Position numbers and translations under genes: made by a program. From Oscillibacter sp. UBA6647 (GTDB lineage Bacteria > Bacillota > Clostridia > Oscillospirales > Oscillospiraceae), in the NCBI GenBank assembly GCA_002455655.1, contig DKLF01000076.1, positions 12,416-31,413 on the forward strand: a stretch of DNA of 18,998 bases, given 5' to 3'. The notes under the pieces are model-generated. The model made no database searches. It saw only the letters and a list, made by a program, of their open reading frames with translations, and had not been told where the DNA came from. Below are positions 13,778 through 18,998 of the stretch, one piece after another. Position 1 is the first letter of the stretch, and every line of letters begins with the position of its first letter.

Positions 13778-15295
13778 TCAACCTCTTAAAATCTCCGTGT
13801 TGCGGTATTGCACGGCCTCGGCCAGATGGGACGCTTCGATGCATTCCGATCCTTCCAAATCCGCAATGGTGCGGGCCACCCGCAGCACCCGGTCGTGGGA
13901 CCGGGCAGTAAGGCCCATCCGCTCGAAAGCAGACTTCATCAGCTTATCTCCCGCTGCGTCCAGTCCGCAGAAAGCGGCCAGCATGGAGGGCGGAAGCTGG
14001 GCGTTGCAGGTCACATTCGTCCCCGAATAGCGGGCAAGCTGGACTGCCCGCGCCGCCAGAACCCGCTTCCGCACAGCGGCGGAATCCTCCGGCGCGGTTT
14101 TGCGCCGAAGGGCCTCGTATTCAACCGACGGCACGTTGATGTGCAAATCAATGCGGTCCAGCAGAGGGCCGGAGATTTTCTCCACATACCGCTCTACGTC
14201 CCGCCGGGAGCAGGTACACTTCCCGGTCGGGTGCCCCTTCCAGCCGCAGCGGCAGGGGTTCATGGCACAGATCAACTGGAATCCCGCGGGCAGGCGCAGC
14301 GTTCCCCCCGCCCGGGCCACGGTGACTTCCCCGTCCTCTAAAGGCTGGCGCATGGCCTCCAGCACATCCCGGTGAAATTCCGGAAGCTCGTCTAAAAATA
14401 AAACGCCGTTATGGGCCAGAGACATCTCCCCCGGCCGCAGAGCCGGACCGCCCCCGCTGAGTGCCACGGCGGAGGAGGTATGGTGGGGCGCCCGGAAAGG
14501 TCGGCGGGACAAAAGCGGCCTGCCCGGGTCCGTCAGCCCCGCCACGGACCAGATGCCGGAGACGGCTAAAGCCTCGTCCCGGGTCATGTCCGGCAGGATA
14601 GAGGGCAGGCGCTTTGCCAGCATGGACTTTCCCGAACCGGGAGAGCCGATCAAAAGCAGATTATGCCCCCCGGCAGCGGCAATCTCCAGCGCCCGCTTCA
14701 CATTTTCCTGCCCCATCACGTCCCGCAAATCCGGCAGGGCCTCCATCTCCTCCTCCGGGAGCCACGGCTCCGCGGGAGCGAGGGGCGCTTCGCCGCGAAG
14801 ATGGGCCACCAGCGCGGCCACATCCGCCACGCCGTAAACCGTCAGCCCCCCGGCAAGGGTGGCCTCGGCGGCATTTTCCGCCGGGACAAAGAGCTGCTTC
14901 ACCCCCGCGTCCCGCGCGGCCATGGCCATGGGCAGCACGCCGCTGACTCCCCGCACCGCCCCGGTGAGAGACAACTCCCCCAGAAACGCCGCGTCGGACG
15001 GAAGCCGTTTCAACTCCTCCGCTGCGGCCAGAATGCCAATGAAAATAGGCAAATCGTATACGGTTCCCGCCTTTTTTCGATTGGCGGGAGCCAGATTTAC
15101 CGTGATGCGGCTGACGGGAAATTTCACCCCGCAGTTTTTCACCGCCGCCCGGACCCGCTCCCGGGCCTCCCGCACGGCGGCGTCCGGTAGGCCCACAATG
15201 TCGAATGCGGGCAGACCCCCGGAGAGAAAGCACTCCGCGCTCACCTCGTAGCCCGAAATTCCGTTCAGTCCCAGCGAGCGGATGGACACGACCAT
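13778..15295 (-). CDS. comM: ComM/YifB-family Mg-chelatase-like AAA+ ATPase
   Basis: The 505-residue protein has the standard ComM layout: an N-terminal Lon-protease-like domain without the catalytic role (MVVSIRSLGLNGISGYEV, FDIVGLPDAAVREARERVRAA), a Mg-chelatase AAA+ core with Walker A GSPGSGKS (217-224), APHHTSS (269-275) and Walker B GVLFLDE (297-303), a four-cysteine insert CRC-x9-CTC (348, 350, 360, 362), and the C-terminal helical domain. In Gram-negative transformers ComM is a hexameric helicase that extends heteroduplex during natural transformation; in non-competent bacteria its role is less clear. The frame is open to 15478, but ATG 15295 follows TAGGAGGTGG and begins the conserved N-terminus. 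It is divergent from the pyruvate oxidoreductase gene and upstream of thiI. Confidence 0.93.
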   Translation of the reverse strand: MVVSIRSLGLNGISGYEVSAECFLSGGLPAFDIVGLPDAAVREARERVRAAVKNCGVKFPVSRITVNLAPANRKKAGTVYDLPIFIGILAAAEELKRLPSDAAFLGELSLTGAVRGVSGVLPMAMAARDAGVKQLFVPAENAAEATLAGGLTVYGVADVAALVAHLRGEAPLAPAEPWLPEEEMEALPDLRDVMGQENVKRALEIAAAGGHNLLLIGSPGSGKSMLAKRLPSILPDMTRDEALAVSGIWSVAGLTDPGRPLLSRRPFRAPHHTSSAVALSGGGPALRPGEMSLAHNGVLFLDELPEFHRDVLEAMRQPLEDGEVTVARAGGTLRLPAGFQLICAMNPCRCGWKGHPTGKCTCSRRDVERYVEKISGPLLDRIDLHINVPSVEYEALRRKTAPEDSAAVRKRVLAARAVQLARYSGTNVTCNAQLPPSMLAAFCGLDAAGDKLMKSAFERMGLTARSHDRVLRVARTIADLEGSECIEASHLAEAVQYRNTEILRG

Positions 15296-15337
15296 GGGTC
15301 CACCTCCTAAATCAATTAACGGTAACGCAGTATCAAA

Positions 15338-15368
15338 CGCCCGCCCCGGCAGACTACGCCGGCGGGCG
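15338..15368 (-). promoter_or_regulatory. GC-rich hairpin in the comM leader
   Basis: CGCCCGCC and GGCGGGCG pair over 8 bp at the ends of this interval, with a short inner GGC/GCC extension. It lies in the predicted comM 5' leader, between the promoter at 15426-15454 and the ribosome binding site, with no T tract. It may affect mRNA stability or translation. Confidence 0.45.
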
Positions 15369-15425
15369 AGGTATGACAAGCGGCAAAAAGGTAGACAGGT
15401 AGAAGCTCTGTACAAAAGTAGAAAT

Positions 15426-15454
15426 ATTTTACCACAAAACGACGGACATGGAAA
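15426..15454 (-). promoter_or_regulatory. Candidate comM promoter
   Basis: On the - strand TTTCCA (15454-15449, 4/6 to the -35 consensus) and TAAAAT (15431-15426, 5/6 to the -10) are 17 bp apart. The transcript would have a leader of about 125 nt containing the GC-rich hairpin. Confidence 0.5.
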
Positions 15455-15471
15455 CCCTCCCGCGAAAAAAG

Positions 15472-15529
15472 TGTTCAAAAATTGCGAGTTCTTTTGGACT
15501 TTCCGCAGAAAAACCAGAATTTGTTCAAA
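15472..15529 (+). repeat. Two direct TGTTCAAA repeats 50 bp apart in the divergent control region
   Basis: TGTTCAAA occurs at 15472-15479 and 15522-15529, exactly 50 bp apart (about five helical turns), with loosely similar sequence after each copy. They lie between the comM and pyruvate oxidoreductase promoters. A regulator binding site pair is possible; chance is not excluded in this AT-rich stretch. Confidence 0.35.
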
Positions 15530-15546
15530 GAATCACAAGGCAAATG

Positions 15547-15575
15547 TTTACATGGCAAAATCACGGTGCTATAAT
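15547..15575 (+). promoter_or_regulatory. Strong promoter of the pyruvate oxidoreductase gene
   Basis: TTTACA (15547-15552) and a perfect TATAAT (15570-15575) are 17 bp apart, and TGC precedes the -10 (extended -10). This is the best promoter in the window, as expected for an abundant fermentation enzyme. Transcription would begin near 15582 and leave a leader of about 84 nt. Confidence 0.88.
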
Positions 15576-15625
15576 GACTTTGCACGGATATCGTTCGGGA
15601 AAGCGGATTCGTGGCTTCGTTAAAA

Positions 15626-15646
15626 TGCCGCCGCTTGCGGGCGGCA
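15626..15646 (+). promoter_or_regulatory. Hairpin just upstream of the nifJ ribosome binding site
   Basis: TGCCGCC (15626-15632) and GGCGGCA (15640-15646) form a 7-bp GC-rich stem with loop GCTTGCG, ending 7 nt before AGGAGGT. It does not cover the ribosome binding site and has no T tract, so an mRNA-stabilising role is more likely than termination. Confidence 0.5.
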
Positions 15647-15665
15647 ACAATTAGGAGGTAAGCTT

Positions 15666-18600
15666 ATGGCAAGAAAATTTAAGTCCATGGACGGTAATAA
15701 CGCCGCTGCTTATGTCAGCTACGCGTTTACCGAGGTGGCGGGAATCTATCCGATTACCCCGTCGTCCCCCATGGCAGACTTGGTGGACCAGTGGTCCGCC
15801 GCTGGGCAGAAAAACATCTTCGGCACCAAGGTTAAGGTGGTGGAGATGCAGTCCGAGGCGGGCGCCTCCGGCACCGTCCACGGCTCCCTGACTGCCGGCG
15901 CCCTGACCACCACCTACACCGCCTCTCAGGGCTTGCTGCTGATGATCCCCAACATGTATAAGATGGCAGGCGAACTGCTGCCCGCTGTGTTTCATGTCTC
16001 CGCCCGAACGGTTTCCACTCACGCACTGAACATCTTCGGCGACCATTCCGACGTGATGGCCTGCCGGGCCAGCGGCTTTGCCCTGCTGTGCGAGGGCAAC
16101 GTGCAGGAGGTCATGGATCTCAGCCCCGTGGCCCATCTGGCCTCGATTGAGGGCCGCGTTCCCTTTGTGAACTTCTTCGACGGCTTCCGTACCTCTCACG
16201 AGGTGCAGAAGGTTGCCGTGTGGGATTACGAAGACCTGAAGGAAATGTGCAACATGGGCTCTGTGGATGCGTTCCGTAAGCACGCACTGAACCCCGAGCG
16301 CCCCACCACCCGCGGCTCTCACGAGAACGGAGATATCTTCTTCCAGCATCGCGAGGCCTGCAACCAATATTATGACGCGCTGCCCGCCGTGGTTGAAAAA
16401 TACATGGGCAAAATCAACGAGAAGCTGGGCACCGATTATCAGCTCTTCAACTACTATGGCGCGGCTGACGCCGACCGCGTGATTATTGCCATGGGCTCTA
16501 TCTGCGACGTGACCGAGGAGGTCATTGACTATCTCAATGCGCACGGCGAGAAGGTGGGTCTTTTGAAGGTGCGGCTGTACCGTCCCTTCGCCCCCGAGAA
16601 AATGCTGGCCGCCATCCCTGCCACGGCGAAGAAAATTGCCGTGCTGGACCGCACCAAAGAGCCCGGCTCCCAGGGCGAGCCCCTGTATATGGACGTGGTC
16701 ACCGCCTTTGCAAACGCCGGGCGCGAGGCTGAGATCATCGGCGGCCGGTACGGCCTTGGCAGCAAGGACACCCCGCCCCGCAGCGTCTTCGCCGTGTATG
16801 AAGAGCTGCAAAAGGCCCAGCCCCGCCGCCAGTTTACCATCGGCATCGTGGACGACGTTACCAATCTCAGCCTGCCTGAGAAGGACGTGCCCTCCACCGC
16901 CGCCGCGGGCACCATTGAGTGCAAGTTCTGGGGCCTTGGCGGCGACGGTACCGTGGGCGCCAACAAAAACTCCATCAAAATTATCGGCGATCATACCGAC
17001 AAATATATTCAGGCCTACTTCCAGTACGACTCCAAGAAGACCGGCGGCGTGACCATCAGCCACCTGCGCTTCGGCGACAAGGCCATCCGCAGCCCCTATT
17101 ATATCAACAAGGCCGACTTTGTGGCCTGCCATGTTCCCGCCTATATCACCAAGGGCTTCCCCATCGTGCGGGACGTGAAGCCCGGCGGCACCTTCTTCAT
17201 CAACTGCCAGTGGAGCGATGAGGAGCTGGCCGAGAAGCTGGACGCCGCTTCCAAGCGCTATATCGCCGAGAACAACATTCAGGTCTATACCATTGACGCC
17301 ATTGACCTGGCCGCCAAAATCGGCATGGGCAAGCGCACCAACACCATTCTTCAGTCCGCCTTCTTCTCTCTGGCAAAGGTTCTGCCCGGAGACGAAGCCA
17401 TGGGCTATATGAAGGACGCCGCCACCCACTCCTACCTGAAGAAGGGTCAGGACGTGGTGGATATGAACCACAAGGCCATCGACATGGGCGCCACCGCCTA
17501 CAAGAAGTTTAACGTCCCCGCCGACTGGAAGGACGCAGCAAAGGCCACCGAAGCCAGACGGGCCGAGGGCGCGCCCGCGCTTGTCAAGCAGGTGGAGGAT
17601 ATCCTGTGGCCCGTGGGCAAGATGGACGGCGACAGCCTGCCCGTCTCCGCCTTCCTGCCCCATGTGGACGGCCAGTTTGAGCTGGGCGCAGCCGCTTACG
17701 AGAAGCGCGGCGTCGCCGTCAGCGTTCCCACCTGGGATCAGGTGAAGTGCATCCAGTGCAACCAGTGCTCCTATGTCTGCCCCCATGCCACGATTCGCTC
17801 CTTCGCTCTGACGGAGGAAGAGGCCGCTGCCGCTCCCGCCGCCATGAAGATGGCCGACGTAAAGGTGGGCAAGGGCAAGGGCGTTTACAAGTTTGCCATT
17901 TCCATCTCCCCGCTGGACTGCATGGGCTGCGGCGTTTGCGTGAAGCAGTGCCCCGCCGGTGCGCTGAGCATGGTTCCTCAGGAGCAGGAGGCTCCCCAGC
18001 AGGAGGTCTTTAACTACTGCGTCTCCGAGGTTTCCATCAAGAAGGACATGCAGGACAACACCGTCAAGGGCAGCCAGTTCCGCCAGCCTCTGCTGGAATT
18101 CTCCGGCTCCTGCGCCGGCTGCGCCGAAACCAGCTATGCCCGTCTGGTCACCCAGTTGTACGGCGACCGGATGTATATTGCCAACGCCACCGGCTGCTCC
18201 TCCATCTGGGGCGGTCCCGCAGCCACCTCTCCTTACTGCGTGAACAAGGAGGGCCACGGCCCCGCGTGGGCAAACTCCCTGTTTGAGGACAATGCGGAGT
18301 TCGGCCTTGGCATGTATCTGGGCCAGAACGCCATTCGCAACAGCCTGAAGGAAAAGACACAGGCCCTCATCGCCGTGGAATACGCCCAGCCCTTTGTGAA
18401 AGAAGCAGCACAGGCGTGGCTCGATGCCATGGACGACAGCGCCGCCAGTGCCGAGGCGTCCGAGAAGTATATCGCCGCTTTGAAGTGCGGTATTCTGGGT
18501 GTTGATGAGGCTGTTGAATTTATGAGCAGCCCTGTTGCCAAGGAGAAGTTCGGTGCGCAGCAGGTTGAAATGCTGGAGCACATGAAGGGGCTGAAGGCTG

Positions 18601-18998
18601 CGGGCAAGACCCAGTGCAACTGCGAAGCCTGCACGCTGGCCTCCGAAATTTTGGCCCAGAGCGAGTATCTCGCCAAGAAATCCACCTGGATCTTCGGCGG
18701 TGACGGCTGGGCCTATGACATCGGCTTCGGCGGTTTGGACCACGTTTTGGCCTCCGGCAACGACGTGAACGTCTTCGTCTTCGATACCGAGGTTTATTCC
18801 AACACCGGCGGTCAGGCTTCCAAGGCTTCCAGCATCGGTCAGGTTGCTCAGTTCGCCGCCGCCGGCAAGGAAGTCAAGAAGAAGTCTCTGGCCGAGATCG
18901 CCATGAGCTATGGCTATGTGTACGTGGCGCAGGTGGCCATGGGCGCTAACCCCGCCCAGACCCTCAAGGCCATTCAGGAGGCCGAGGCCTATCCCGGC
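15666..18998 (+). CDS. nifJ: Pyruvate:ferredoxin (flavodoxin) oxidoreductase, 3' end missing
   Basis: This enzyme oxidises pyruvate with coenzyme A to acetyl-CoA and CO2 and reduces ferredoxin, the central step of clostridial fermentation. The 1111 codons present are all but about the last 60-80 of the usual 1170-1190. It is the single-chain type: domain I with YPITPSSPM (28-36) and EMQSEAGASG for thiamin diphosphate; domains II-III; an inserted two-cluster ferredoxin domain (C695, C698, C701, C705 and C752, C755, C758, C762); and the catalytic domain with proximal-cluster cysteines C816, C819, C844, followed by GDGWAYDIGFGG and NTGGQASKAS for the cofactor. ATG 15666 follows AGGAGGTAAGCTT. 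It has its own strong promoter and GC-optimised codons. The gene symbol nifJ is used by convention; nothing here implies nitrogen fixation. Confidence 0.97.
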   Translation, partial: MARKFKSMDGNNAAAYVSYAFTEVAGIYPITPSSPMADLVDQWSAAGQKNIFGTKVKVVEMQSEAGASGTVHGSLTAGALTTTYTASQGLLLMIPNMYKMAGELLPAVFHVSARTVSTHALNIFGDHSDVMACRASGFALLCEGNVQEVMDLSPVAHLASIEGRVPFVNFFDGFRTSHEVQKVAVWDYEDLKEMCNMGSVDAFRKHALNPERPTTRGSHENGDIFFQHREACNQYYDALPAVVEKYMGKINEKLGTDYQLFNYYGAADADRVIIAMGSICDVTEEVIDYLNAHGEKVGLLKVRLYRPFAPEKMLAAIPATAKKIAVLDRTKEPGSQGEPLYMDVVTAFANAGREAEIIGGRYGLGSKDTPPRSVFAVYEELQKAQPRRQFTIGIVDDVTNLSLPEKDVPSTAAAGTIECKFWGLGGDGTVGANKNSIKIIGDHTDKYIQAYFQYDSKKTGGVTISHLRFGDKAIRSPYYINKADFVACHVPAYITKGFPIVRDVKPGGTFFINCQWSDEELAEKLDAASKRYIAENNIQVYTIDAIDLAAKIGMGKRTNTILQSAFFSLAKVLPGDEAMGYMKDAATHSYLKKGQDVVDMNHKAIDMGATAYKKFNVPADWKDAAKATEARRAEGAPALVKQVEDILWPVGKMDGDSLPVSAFLPHVDGQFELGAAAYEKRGVAVSVPTWDQVKCIQCNQCSYVCPHATIRSFALTEEEAAAAPAAMKMADVKVGKGKGVYKFAISISPLDCMGCGVCVKQCPAGALSMVPQEQEAPQQEVFNYCVSEVSIKKDMQDNTVKGSQFRQPLLEFSGSCAGCAETSYARLVTQLYGDRMYIANATGCSSIWGGPAATSPYCVNKEGHGPAWANSLFEDNAEFGLGMYLGQNAIRNSLKEKTQALIAVEYAQPFVKEAAQAWLDAMDDSAASAEASEKYIAALKCGILGVDEAVEFMSSPVAKEKFGAQQVEMLEHMKGLKAAGKTQCNCEACTLASEILAQSEYLAKKSTWIFGGDGWAYDIGFGGLDHVLASGNDVNVFVFDTEVYSNTGGQASKASSIGQVAQFAAAGKEVKKKSLAEIAMSYGYVYVAQVAMGANPAQTLKAIQEAEAYPG

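Noticed and set aside
15651..18743. 1030-codon open frame on the - strand opposite pyruvate oxidoreductase
   Set aside because: It mirrors a highly expressed GC3-rich gene, is full of Gly/His/Val/Leu repeats typical of antisense shadow frames, has no ribosome binding site, and the + strand protein has every catalytic motif.
1..18998. CRISPR arrays, tRNA/rRNA genes, insertion sequences, prophage or defence islands
   Set aside because: No regularly spaced repeats, no clover-leaf with CCA context, no transposase or integrase motifs, and no composition break were seen on either strand by eye; a tRNAscan or CRISPR-finder run could confirm.

Overview
The window looks like chromosomal DNA from a strict anaerobe of the Clostridia, most likely an Oscillospiraceae-type gut or rumen bacterium. 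This is inferred from the GC-rich, GC3-rich coding, strong AGGAGG ribosome binding sites, the Firmicutes holB-ricT gene pair, a purine riboswitch, a YtrA-type GntR/ABC cassette, a rhodanese-less ThiI and a one-chain pyruvate:ferredoxin oxidoreductase. I cannot name the species from the sequence alone.

Layout. 1-1233 (+): the 3' end of an unidentified gene, then a class I aldolase of the DapA/NanA superfamily, closed by a perfect 17-bp hairpin. 1552-4602 (+): holB (DNA polymerase III delta'), then ricT, translationally coupled through a TTGA overlap and carrying an unusual basic Gly-rich tail, then a terminator and a Cof-type HAD phosphatase. 4773-7246 (+): a promoter with an overlapping inverted repeat, a GntR/YtrA regulator, an ABC ATPase and its permease (each overlapping the next), a hairpin, and a COG2426-type small membrane protein. 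7289-7338: a 21-bp hairpin between convergent units. 7368-9933 (-): promoter, guanine-class purine riboswitch, intrinsic terminator, guanine deaminase, then a lipoprotein gene broken by a frameshift and a nonsense codon. 10145-10906 (+): a ZIP-family metal transporter, divergent from guaD. 10964-15295 (-): comM/yifB, then a 152-bp structured spacer, thiI, a 68-codon membrane protein gene and cinA, with the last three overlapping end to end. 15296-15665: a divergent control region. 15666-end (+): pyruvate:ferredoxin oxidoreductase, cut off by the window edge.

How the parts work together. Most of the window is housekeeping: replication clamp loading, RNA maturation, tRNA thiolation, and pyruvate oxidation with ferredoxin reduction. 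The regulated parts are the GntR/ABC cassette (probably an autoregulated envelope-stress or drug-response transporter) and the guanine riboswitch-guaD unit, where the RNA should sense the substrate, or a close relative, of the enzyme it controls. ComM and CinA on one strand with ThiI suggest a DNA-uptake/recombination and nucleotide-maintenance neighbourhood, but common regulation is inferred only from overlaps and shared strand.

I see no CRISPR array, tRNA, rRNA, insertion sequence or prophage gene, and no clearly novel multi-gene system. The most interesting items are the riboswitch in front of guanine deaminase, the possible branched RNA in the thiI leader, and the decayed lipoprotein gene.
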